From: an uncultured Eubacteriales bacterium
GTDB taxonomy: Bacteria > Bacillota > Clostridia > Oscillospirales > CAG-272
Direction: 5' to 3'
DNA length: 38,741 nt
NCBI GenBank assembly: GCA_900554225.1
Contig: USGH01000002.1
Location: 1-38,741 of the forward strand
Shown here: one piece after another, positions 32,410-38,741 of the stretch
Layout: every line of letters starts with the position of its first letter
Numbering within the stretch: position 1 is the stretch's first letter
Notes under the pieces: model-generated
Told to the model about the DNA's origin: nothing
Databases searched by the model: none
What the model saw: the letters and a program-made list of their open reading frames with translations, nothing else
Translations under genes and position numbers: made by a program

Positions 32410-33825
32410 TTACTTACGGTCGTTTTCGTCGAACAGATCGCCGCACTCAGGGCAGAATTTTGGCGGATGAGCCGGATCCTCGGGCTCCCAGCCGCACTTG
32501 TCGCAGCGGTAGAGCGGAGCGCCCTCAGGCTTCTTTGAACCGCAGTTCTGGCAGAATTTTCCCTTGTTCACAGTGCCGCAGGAGCAGGTCCAGCCGTCTT
32601 CAGCCGGTTTCGGAGAACCGCACTCGGGGCAGAACTTTCCGGTCGCCGTAGCGCCGCACTTGCACTTCCACGCGCCTGCCTGAACCGGTTCGGGTTTCTT
32701 CGCGCCGCACTCGGGACAGAACTTACCGGTGGCGGTAGCGCCGCAGGAGCACTTCCAGCCTTCAGCCGCGGGAGCCGCTGCCGGTGCCTGCTGAGCCTGC
32801 TGCTGTTGCTGCTGCTGACCCATCGCGAACAGATTCTGCGCGTTCATTCCGCCGCCTCCGGCGTTCATAGCCATGCCCATTCCCATGAATCCGGTCATAG
32901 CGCCCGCGGAGTTTCCGGCAGCGGTCTTCATAGCGTCAGCCTGTGCGCCGACGAGCGTAGCCGCAGCCATGGTCGGGTCGCGCATGATAGCCGTGCGCTG
33001 AGCCTGTTTGATGAGTTCCTGATCCTCTTCGGGAAGAGTGACTGTCGACAGCGCGATGCTCACGACCTTGATGCCGCGGAGCGAGCCCCACTTCTCGGAG
33101 AGCGACTCATTCATCGCGTTTTCGAGGTCGGTGTTGTGCGACACGATCTGGTTCGGACGGAGCTCGAGATCGGAGAGCTTTCCGAATGCCGGTTGGAGGG
33201 CGGAGATGAACTCGCTCTTCAGCGTCGAATCAAGCTCGCTGCGCTCATAATCGCTTTCGACGTTTCCGCAGACGTTCTTGTAAAAGAGCATCGGGTCGGC
33301 AATCTTATAGGAATAGACGCCGGCACATCTTATCGAGACATCGATATCAAGTCCAATCTTGGAATCAACTACACGGAACGGAACCGGATTTGCCGTGCCG
33401 AACTTGTTATCGAGAATTTCCTTCATGTTGAAGTAGTAAACTCTTTGATCCTTACCGGGATCGCCGCCGTATGTAAAGCGTTTGCCGACCACCTTGAAGG
33501 TTTCCTTTATGCTATCGCCGAGATTTCCTGCAAAGATCGACGGCTCCGTCGAGTTGTCCCAGGTGAACTCACCCGGCTCCGCGCAGAACTCAACGATTTT
33601 GCCCTGCTCGACGATTATCATGCACTGTCCGTCAGCAACGGCGATGCCTGAACCGTTCGAGATGATATTGTCATTTCCCTTTGTGTTTGAGGAACGTCCG
33701 CTCACTCGCTTCTGCCCCTTCTTAACAAGTACCTCCTTAGGTATCGACTCACAGTAGAAAAATTCCTTCCACTGATCCGCGAGAGTTCCTCCGAGCGCAC
33801 CGATTCCTGCTTTGATAAGTCCCAT
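32410..33825 (-). CDS. SPFH-domain protein with four C-terminal zinc ribbons (YdjI-like)
   Basis: This 471-residue protein has an SPFH/band-7-type domain at residues 55-280 (GSGIAVADGQCMIIVEQGKI, DVSIRCAGVYSYKIADPML, GIKVVSIALSTVTLPEEDQE), the oligomerising scaffold fold of flotillins. A Gly/Met-rich and Gln-rich linker follows (MGQQQQQQQAQQ near 340). Four zinc ribbons come last: two nearly identical WKC(S/K)CGATATGKFCPECG, one WTCSCGTVNKGKFCQNCG, and YRCDKCGW...KFCPECG. B. subtilis YdjI has the same SPFH + ribbon idea with fewer ribbons and links PspA to YdjG/YdjH at the membrane. The start follows AAAGGAGAAATA. It is probably the first gene of the main operon. Confidence 0.85.
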   Translation of the reverse strand: MGLIKAGIGALGGTLADQWKEFFYCESIPKEVLVKKGQKRVSGRSSNTKGNDNIISNGSGIAVADGQCMIIVEQGKIVEFCAEPGEFTWDNSTEPSIFAGNLGDSIKETFKVVGKRFTYGGDPGKDQRVYYFNMKEILDNKFGTANPVPFRVVDSKIGLDIDVSIRCAGVYSYKIADPMLFYKNVCGNVESDYERSELDSTLKSEFISALQPAFGKLSDLELRPNQIVSHNTDLENAMNESLSEKWGSLRGIKVVSIALSTVTLPEEDQELIKQAQRTAIMRDPTMAAATLVGAQADAMKTAAGNSAGAMTGFMGMGMAMNAGGGGMNAQNLFAMGQQQQQQQAQQAPAAAPAAEGWKCSCGATATGKFCPECGAKKPEPVQAGAWKCKCGATATGKFCPECGSPKPAEDGWTCSCGTVNKGKFCQNCGSKKPEGAPLYRCDKCGWEPEDPAHPPKFCPECGDLFDENDRK

Positions 33826-33846
33826 AGTTATTTCTCCTTTCAGAAT

Positions 33847-33869
33847 TTCAAATAATAATATGATTTGAA
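33847..33869. promoter_or_regulatory. inverted repeat upstream of the SPFH gene
   Basis: TTCAAAT (33847-33853) / ATTTGAA (33863-33869) with a 9-nt AT-rich loop, 22 bp before the SPFH start. It lies where an operator or a promoter of the operon would be, but no clear -35/-10 pair is visible. Confidence 0.35.
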
Positions 33870-33888
33870 TGTGTTATCATGAGCGATT

Positions 33889-34746
33889 TTATCCCTCACC
33901 CAGCACAATCCACTTGTCGTCAATAACATCGTACACATATACCTGAGTATCCGAAACGCCATATAGTATTTCCTGTACGAAAGAATCTTCATTGTTGGTT
34001 CCAAGTGCGAAAATAAGACATTCGTCTCCGTCTATCTCTTCCTTGTCGCCCGTATACATCAGTGACATACCTGACTTTATATAGTTCTTTACTTCGTCGG
34101 TTTGGAGCAGCAACTCACGAGCTATCAGCACATCGTCATTTTCATATGAGTAATCCTGATATAAAGTGAGATCCAAACAGCCATCCGTGTCGGCGATGTG
34201 ACCATCCTTCAATGATATTACCGGACGGTAATCGTAGCTTTTTCCGTCCTTTTCGAGTCTAACCAACGTATCCGGGAAGATCTCGCTGACATTGCAGCGC
34301 AGAATAATGGACTCGTTTGCCTTTGTCTCGTATACCGGCATGTCGGTATGATCGTCATATTCGGCGTTCTCGCTCATGGTTACCGAATATACCGTCATAG
34401 ACCATCCCTCCGCAGGCACAAGCGCGTATATCTCCTGCCCTCCGCAGTCTACGATATCAACGGATTCCTGAATGAAGGGATACTCACTTTCTAAAGAACT
34501 CTTCAACAGATTATTGATATCATCTTTAGAAGCGTCATATTCGACATAACCGAGAAAAACCGTGCCGATAATACATTCCTCGTCTTTTAGAAGCTTTTGT
34601 ATTGAAGATAAATTCTTTTTTTCATCAACCGAACTTGTTTCACTGCCTGATTTTGTTTCTGCGACAGCATCCTTGTGTGTGTCTTTACAGCCGCAAAGCA
34701 ACATTGCAAGAAGCAGACAAATAAATAATGTTCGCATTCTTTTCAT
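33889..34746 (-). CDS. lipoprotein of unknown function
   Basis: Start MKRMRTLFICLLLAM at 34746 behind AGGAGTG; a start 7 codons upstream would overlap the preceding gene and lacks a ribosome site. Lipobox LLCGC, Cys20. The 285-residue product has an acidic, Ser/Glu-rich linker, then a beta-rich mature part (IIGTVFLGYVEYDASKDD, CLDLTLYQDYSYENDD). It ends with a compact domain CLIFALGTNNEDSF ... VYVYDVIDDKWIVLGEG that I have seen in other Clostridial lipoproteins. It is 4 bp after the receiver-like gene and 63 bp before the SPFH gene. Confidence 0.75.
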   Translation of the reverse strand: MKRMRTLFICLLLAMLLCGCKDTHKDAVAETKSGSETSSVDEKKNLSSIQKLLKDEECIIGTVFLGYVEYDASKDDINNLLKSSLESEYPFIQESVDIVDCGGQEIYALVPAEGWSMTVYSVTMSENAEYDDHTDMPVYETKANESIILRCNVSEIFPDTLVRLEKDGKSYDYRPVISLKDGHIADTDGCLDLTLYQDYSYENDDVLIARELLLQTDEVKNYIKSGMSLMYTGDKEEIDGDECLIFALGTNNEDSFVQEILYGVSDTQVYVYDVIDDKWIVLGEG

Positions 34747-34750
34747 AACA

Positions 34751-35146
34751 TCACTCCTGATTTTCAAGACTTGTTATCACTGCGGCAAGGAAATTTTCAC
34801 TTACCGATGTAAATAGTATTGAGTCTGCGTATCCGGATTGTTTTGCTTTGACTATCTGCTCGGCGAGCTTTTTGTCTGCATCACCGTCAGTCATGAATAT
34901 TATTTTGCATTCCGGATTGTTTTTCCTTATTTTGTTTGAAAGCTCAAGCCTATCATTAAGCATCCAAGGAGAATATCCGGTTACTTCCATTATCACAACT
35001 CGTGGCTTGTGTATCTCACAGATATCTTTTGTCAGATTTGGAGTTTTCGATATGATGATCTGATGATTATCAAGTTCCTGGAGCATGGCGCGTTCAAGCA
35101 GTCTTGCATATAACACACTCTGCATATCTAAAACAATCACTGTCAT
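34751..35146 (-). CDS. stand-alone receiver-like protein with Glu at the phosphorylation site
   Basis: This 131-residue protein folds by pattern as a CheY-like receiver: strand 1 MTVIVLDMQ, strand 3 RVVIMEVTGYSP, strand 4 KIIFMTDGD, and a last strand SILFTSVS followed by a helix. The phospho-accepting Asp of strand 3 is replaced by Glu54, and the conserved Lys after strand 5 is replaced by Ser/Thr, so it is probably a pseudo-receiver locked in one state. There is no output domain. ATG 35146 is preferred; GTG at 35161 lies closer to AAAGGTGG and is the alternative. The following lipoprotein gene starts 4 bp after it. Confidence 0.6.
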   Translation of the reverse strand: MTVIVLDMQSVLYARLLERAMLQELDNHQIIISKTPNLTKDICEIHKPRVVIMEVTGYSPWMLNDRLELSNKIRKNNPECKIIFMTDGDADKKLAEQIVKAKQSGYADSILFTSVSENFLAAVITSLENQE

Positions 35147-35170
35147 TAAAATTTTCACCACCTTTTTCAG

Positions 35171-35203
35171 TATACGGAAAATGACAGATTCACATACCGT
35201 ATA
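35171..35203. other. inverted repeat between the SLH and receiver-like genes
   Basis: TATACGG (35171-35177) / CCGTATA (35197-35203), 19-nt loop, in the 64-bp gap. There is no T run on the minus strand, so it is a doubtful terminator. It could be an operator for the receiver-like gene. Confidence 0.35.
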
Positions 35204-35210
35204 TTGTTTT

Positions 35211-37940
35211 TTACATTGAGTAGCTTACGCAGAACCGTGTTAGAGCAGTTGCAATCATGTGTCTTAGCGCTTTGTCAACCGGAGCGAGCATTCCTTCGAC
35301 TTCTTCTATTATTCCTTTCGAGTAAGCCCACGTCATGGCGTCAAGTGCCCATGAATCAATCTTAGAAGCGTCAGATTGCAGAAGCTTGCCGTATGCAGGG
35401 ACGATTATATTGCGGCTCTTTGCATATCTGTAGAGGAAAACTGCCAGCTGCTCACGCGTGATAGGATCGTCAGGTCCGAAGCGACCGTCTCCGTATCCGT
35501 TAGTGATGCCGTACTTCACAGCCCACGCAACTGCGTCAGAATACCACTGGTTTGCGGGAACGTCATTGAATTCACTTGCAGCCGCTGTTGCAGGAGAACC
35601 TTCAAGTCTGTAGAGAACAGTAACTATAGCAGCTCTTGTGAGATTGCCTTTTGGGTCAAATGAATCTGCGCTGACGCCGTTCATCAATAGAGGGTCGTGA
35701 TTGTTGGCATACCAGACGCTGCCGTAATAAGGATCTCCGGGAATTACATCCTTGAATGGAAGCGCTTTATTTTTCGGAAGAAGCAGACAGGAGAACACAA
35801 GTGAATGCTCGTCTCCGTTGTCGTTCGCTACACATTTATAGTAGAACGTTCTGTACATATTTTCATCCTTTATACCGGATATCGTAAGTGATTTACCGTT
35901 AGCAAGGATTGTGTCTTTGTTGATTTTGCCGTCCTTATTGCATTCATACCATTTGAGACTGACGTTCGGAGAAAAGTTCTTTGTGTTTACTTTGAAGCTG
36001 AATTTTTCCTTTGAACTGTATACAATGACATGCTGATTGGTTTTTTCATCATATTTCAGCTTGCCGCTTCCACCCGATGTGCTTCCACCCGATGTGCTTC
36101 CGCCTGAGGTGCTTCCGCCCGAGGTGCTTCCGCCCGAGGTACTTCCGCCTGAGTTTTTCTCGGTTACTTTAACAATGACAGAATCGGGGATTGTCGTTAG
36201 TTTGCTCTTCTCACCCATGAGTTCGCACGAAACCTCGCAGTAATAGTAAGTCGTTCCGGCTTTATCGGTTGGAATATTGAGTGTCAGAGACTTTGCACCG
36301 CTCACCGGGACTCCTGAGCCGTAAGCGGAGGAGGTAGACTTATACCACTGTATCTTGAGGTTGGTGACGAGTGTGTTGTCTATGTTGGTCATGGCGGTGA
36401 CAGTCGCCTTGTCGCCTACCTCGAGGTTGAAGTTTGTCTTGGAGTAGGTTACCTCGAGATCAAAGTACTTTTCCTCGGTTTTTCCATCGGTCTCTTCCTC
36501 GGTCTGTCCCTCGATATCCTCGGGAGTGAAGGTCGCGGTGATGTATTTCTTTGTCTCGAACTTCGGCTTTCCGCCGGTGGTTTCGCCCTCAATTACGAGA
36601 ACTGCTTCCTTTGACTCTATGCTGAAGCTGTAGTTCGTCTCAATGTCGTCAGTCCAGACATATTCAGGCTCCAGCTCTATGGGGATCTTTACAGTGTAGG
36701 TCGTACCCGACTTGAAGGTCTTGTCTGCCGGAGTCCAGATGGGATCTCCGTAGATTATTCCGTTGTCGTCGCTGTGGATATAATCTCTGTCAGGAATTCT
36801 CGCTCCGACCTCGAGCATAGCGTCGCCGGTGAAGTAGACAGAGCCGCTGTTTATATAAGCCTGCTCACTGAAGACATCGACAGTTACCGGGAAGACATAG
36901 AGATATTCGTCAGTTCCCATCGAGGAGGTGCGGATCCTGTACTCGCTCGTCTGTCCGTTCCAGACAGCGTAGCTGTCGTCAGCAAAGGTGTAGCCCTCGG
37001 AAAGCTTTACCAGTACCCCGACGCTGATGTTATCGCCCTTGGATACTTCGTTGATTTCCTTTCGGAACATCTCGTACCGGACTTTCGTAACCGTTCCTAC
37101 CGATGCGGTTGCCGTGCGGTCGAGGGGAGTTCCGTGAGTCGGGACGTCAAGGTCGGTGATGTTGATTTCCTTCACCTCGCCGCCGATTGTCACCGGGAAG
37201 GAGAAGAACAGCGTGTTGCCCTTCTTGTACGTAAACACACTCGCGTCGACCTTCTTGCCGTTGACGGTCACATTGCTGAGCGCAGGCGACCAGTAAGGCT
37301 CACCGTCATTCACCCAGCCGAAGTAGTAGGGATAGGTGGGTTCGAGCTCTACTTTGATTTCAGCCTCGACACCGGCATAGTAATCCGGGATGACCTCGTC
37401 GTGGTGAGTTCCGGCAGCGGTGATTTCGAACCACGCTCTGAGGAACCATGCGCCGTCACCATTGGATTCCACCTTGAGTTTCGGGAAGGGCTTTCCGGCG
37501 ACAAATGGCTCATCGTATGTGACCTTGATATCGCCGCTGAACGCACTCTTTTCCTCGACGGTGATGGTATAAGAATCGGAAGAACTGTTACTGCCGTTGA
37601 AATTACCGTCTGAAGTGCCGTCATAAAACTGCCAGTGGTGGTACATCTTCAGCTCTCCGGTTTTTATATACTCCACGGTATCGTTGGAGTATATGATAGA
37701 GTGTTCTGTGATGGTTTTTCCGTTGACCAGCACCATCGAGGGGTCGCTGAATCTATAGGAGTTGTACGCCGAATCGTAATCATTCGCCGCAGTGACCCTC
37801 GGAAGAGAGTACTTGACGCCGATATACTTGGTCTCCGTATAGTCGGTTGCCGACGTCATGACGCTGAGAGCACCTATGATGACCGCAGTCATTGCGGCGA
37901 TGACGAGCAGTCTTACGATTTTGCCTGCGTTCTTTTTCAT
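35211..37940 (-). CDS. S-layer-homology (SLH) surface protein with SGGST linker
   Basis: This 909-residue protein has a signal peptide MKKNAGKIVRLLVIAAM, cleaved near SAT-DYT (about 32). Residues 35-600 are beta-rich, with strand-and-loop repeats and an Ig-like part (EVTYSKTNFNLEVGDKATVT, TDKAGTTYYYCEVSCELMGE). Then comes a linker of six SGGST-type units, another Ig-like domain (residues 645-725), and three SLH modules at 727-909 (FKDVIPGDPYYGSVWYANNH, FNDVPANQWYSDAVAWAVK with GYGDGRFGPDDPITREQLA, and SWALDAMTWAYSKGIIEEV). SLH modules bind pyruvylated secondary cell-wall polymers, so this protein sits on the cell surface. It has its own promoter (38016-38044) and GGAGAAACG before the ATG. Confidence 0.85.
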   Translation of the reverse strand: MKKNAGKIVRLLVIAAMTAVIIGALSVMTSATDYTETKYIGVKYSLPRVTAANDYDSAYNSYRFSDPSMVLVNGKTITEHSIIYSNDTVEYIKTGELKMYHHWQFYDGTSDGNFNGSNSSSDSYTITVEEKSAFSGDIKVTYDEPFVAGKPFPKLKVESNGDGAWFLRAWFEITAAGTHHDEVIPDYYAGVEAEIKVELEPTYPYYFGWVNDGEPYWSPALSNVTVNGKKVDASVFTYKKGNTLFFSFPVTIGGEVKEINITDLDVPTHGTPLDRTATASVGTVTKVRYEMFRKEINEVSKGDNISVGVLVKLSEGYTFADDSYAVWNGQTSEYRIRTSSMGTDEYLYVFPVTVDVFSEQAYINSGSVYFTGDAMLEVGARIPDRDYIHSDDNGIIYGDPIWTPADKTFKSGTTYTVKIPIELEPEYVWTDDIETNYSFSIESKEAVLVIEGETTGGKPKFETKKYITATFTPEDIEGQTEEETDGKTEEKYFDLEVTYSKTNFNLEVGDKATVTAMTNIDNTLVTNLKIQWYKSTSSAYGSGVPVSGAKSLTLNIPTDKAGTTYYYCEVSCELMGEKSKLTTIPDSVIVKVTEKNSGGSTSGGSTSGGSTSGGSTSGGSTSGGSGKLKYDEKTNQHVIVYSSKEKFSFKVNTKNFSPNVSLKWYECNKDGKINKDTILANGKSLTISGIKDENMYRTFYYKCVANDNGDEHSLVFSCLLLPKNKALPFKDVIPGDPYYGSVWYANNHDPLLMNGVSADSFDPKGNLTRAAIVTVLYRLEGSPATAAASEFNDVPANQWYSDAVAWAVKYGITNGYGDGRFGPDDPITREQLAVFLYRYAKSRNIIVPAYGKLLQSDASKIDSWALDAMTWAYSKGIIEEVEGMLAPVDKALRHMIATALTRFCVSYSM
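36067..36153 (-). repeat. 15-bp tandem repeats coding for the SGGST linker
   Basis: Six copies of CTTCC(A/G)CC(C/T)GA(T/G)GT(G/A), the last one partial, start at 36067, 36082, 36097, 36112, 36127 and 36142. The step of 15 bp keeps the frame, so copy-number change would lengthen or shorten the linker without frameshift. Confidence 0.9.
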
Positions 37941-38015
37941 TTTGCGTTTCTCCTTTGTAGTAATGGATTTTGCTCGCTTAACATTCAGGAGACGTACCCA
38001 TCATCCTATGATACT

Positions 38016-38044
38016 ATTATAATGCATATTTTGGCTCTTGTCAC
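38016..38044 (-). promoter_or_regulatory. promoter of the SLH surface protein gene
   Basis: On the minus strand GTGACA (38039-38044), 17 bp, TATAAT (38016-38021). It gives a leader of about 70 nt before the ATG at 37940. Confidence 0.7.
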
Positions 38045-38075
38045 TATCACAAGTGTCAGTTGTTTCGGTAAAAAC

Positions 38076-38125
38076 AAAAAAATCCCCCGGAGCCCATGGA
38101 AAAGCGTTTCCAAAGGCTCCGGGGG
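38076..38125 (-). terminator. strong terminator after the right-end minus-strand gene
   Basis: The 11-bp GC-rich stem CCCCCGGAGCC (38084-38094) / GGCTCCGGGGG (38115-38125) has an inner stem TGGAAA/TTTCCA. On the minus strand ATTTTTTTG follows. It isolates the SLH gene from the right-end genes. Confidence 0.92.
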
Positions 38126-38137
38126 TAAAGCAGTTCT

Positions 38138-38440
38138 TTATCTGCTGACGATACTTCTGTAGCTGGCGCGGACAAGTTTTAAGAGCAGACGGTCGATCCC
38201 GCCGCAGCTTCGGTCTGCCGCCAGATAGTCGTTCCGCATCCCGTTTAAGCACAGCGTGGCGTACTGGTACTCCTCATCGTTCAGGTACAGTTTGTGCTTT
38301 GGCATACGGAGGACTCTATCAAGAAACGGCTGCAGCTGGCCGGATAGCTCCGGCCCTGCTTCTTCCTGTGCGCTGCGCAGCGCCGTGGCCAGGATGTTTT
38401 GGTCCCCGCCGGTCATCTTCACCATCCGCTGCTTTGTCAT
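38138..38440 (-). CDS. small cytoplasmic protein, unknown
   Basis: This 100-residue, basic, mainly helical protein opens MTKQRMVKMTGGDQNILATA, contains DRVLRMPKHKLYLNDEEYQY and ends LKLVRASYRSIVSR. The ATG follows a weak GGATGGGG site. I do not recognise a family. It sits just before the strong terminator and 97 bp after the truncated gene at the edge. The Gln/Leu/Arg helical make-up would fit a small accessory or mobile-element protein, but nothing proves it. Confidence 0.55.
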   Translation of the reverse strand: MTKQRMVKMTGGDQNILATALRSAQEEAGPELSGQLQPFLDRVLRMPKHKLYLNDEEYQYATLCLNGMRNDYLAADRSCGGIDRLLLKLVRASYRSIVSR

Positions 38441-38537
38441 GGCGACCCCATCCTTTCTCTGTTGTCATTCACACCATACCACAACGGATGGCGGAAAGCT
38501 ACCGGACAAAAGAAAACAAACGGAAAACGATCAGCCC

Positions 38538-38741
38538 TCATCGTTCCGGCTCTTTCTCCGCCTTGGATTTGGCAGCCTTGGCGGGCTTGGGCGCTGCGAC
38601 GGAGAATTCATCCGGCTGGATGGCCTGCTCCAAATCCCGGAAGCTTCTCTGGACGTCCCGGTTAATCGAATAGGCCGCCCGTTTAACGTCGCCTATAAAG
38701 CCGCGCTTTTCTTCCGGCGTCAGCTGGGCGCAGCTGTGACA
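38538..38741 (-). CDS. C-terminal end of an unidentified protein (truncated by the window)
   Basis: The last 67 codons of a minus-strand gene enter from the right edge and end with TGA at 38538. They read CHSCAQLTPEEKRGFIGDVK, then a helical stretch SINRDVQRSFRDLEQA and an Ala/Lys/Pro-rich tail (VAAPKPAKAAKSKAEKEPER). The CxxC and basic tail suggest a nucleic-acid or assembly protein, but the family cannot be told from this piece. It is GC-rich and lies upstream of the 100-residue gene. Confidence 0.5.
   Translation of the reverse strand, partial: CHSCAQLTPEEKRGFIGDVKRAAYSINRDVQRSFRDLEQAIQPDEFSVAAPKPAKAAKSKAEKEPER

Overview
The window looks like chromosomal DNA of an anaerobic, probably intestinal member of the Clostridia (Bacillota). 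The evidence is the purple-anaerobe style gene set (Fe-S scaffold protein, Na+-pump beta/gamma subunits, SPASM radical SAM enzyme, S-layer-homology protein, DUF4428/zinc-ribbon proteins), strong Shine-Dalgarno sites of the AAGGAGG type, and sigma-70-type promoters with TTGnnn / 17 bp / TATAMT. No genus can be named from the sequence. Most genes are GC-rich. Two stretches are clearly more AT-rich: the large surface protein with the small peptide gene next to it (about 4.4-9.9 kb) and the restriction-modification pair (19.8-21.8 kb).

Layout. 0-2 kb: 5' end of an Fe-S scaffold gene, an XRE regulator and tRNA-Pro(CGG), each with its own promoter. 2.15-3.8 kb: a promoter, a yybP-ykoY (Mn2+) riboswitch with a terminator-type expression platform, then an OadB-like membrane subunit and a 52-residue OadG-like subunit. 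4.1-9.7 kb: one very long secreted GH20-type surface protein reading frame, broken by a single in-frame TAA. 9.7-12.5 kb: a candidate RiPP locus, made of a 61-residue precursor-like peptide with three Cys and a C-terminal Ser, an HPr-kinase-like ATPase, a radical SAM/SPASM enzyme and a PqqD-type recognition protein, closed by a strong terminator. 12.5-18.2 kb: sugar-related genes (TIM-barrel-like protein, Gfo/Idh/MocA oxidoreductase, AraC regulator with an in-frame TAA at codon 20, sugar-type solute-binding lipoprotein). 18.26-18.47 kb: an unusual 13-14 bp degenerate tandem repeat. 18.7-19.7 kb: GMP synthase ATPase subunit lacking the amidotransferase domain. 19.8-21.7 kb: a beta-class DNA methyltransferase overlapping a NotI-family restriction endonuclease.

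22-35.2 kb is a long minus-strand series of tightly packed genes: SPFH protein with four zinc ribbons, DUF3592-like and other membrane proteins, DUF4428/zinc-ribbon proteins, a TFIIB-type zinc-ribbon membrane protein, a TPM-domain protein and several lipoproteins. Its SPFH + zinc ribbon + TPM core resembles the YdjG-YdjH-YdjI part of the Bacillus subtilis pspA-ydjGHI envelope-stress operon, here without PspA and strongly expanded. A degenerate receiver protein, a lipoprotein and a 909-residue SLH surface protein lie just upstream. The right edge (38.1-38.7 kb) holds two unidentified minus-strand genes behind a very strong terminator.

Most notable: the RiPP-type locus physically coupled to a giant surface protein; the Mn2+ riboswitch on an orphan Na+-pump subunit pair; the expanded zinc-ribbon/SPFH/TPM locus including a probable AUA-initiated gene; the 13-14 bp periodic intergenic array; and two independent in-frame TAA codons inside otherwise intact genes.
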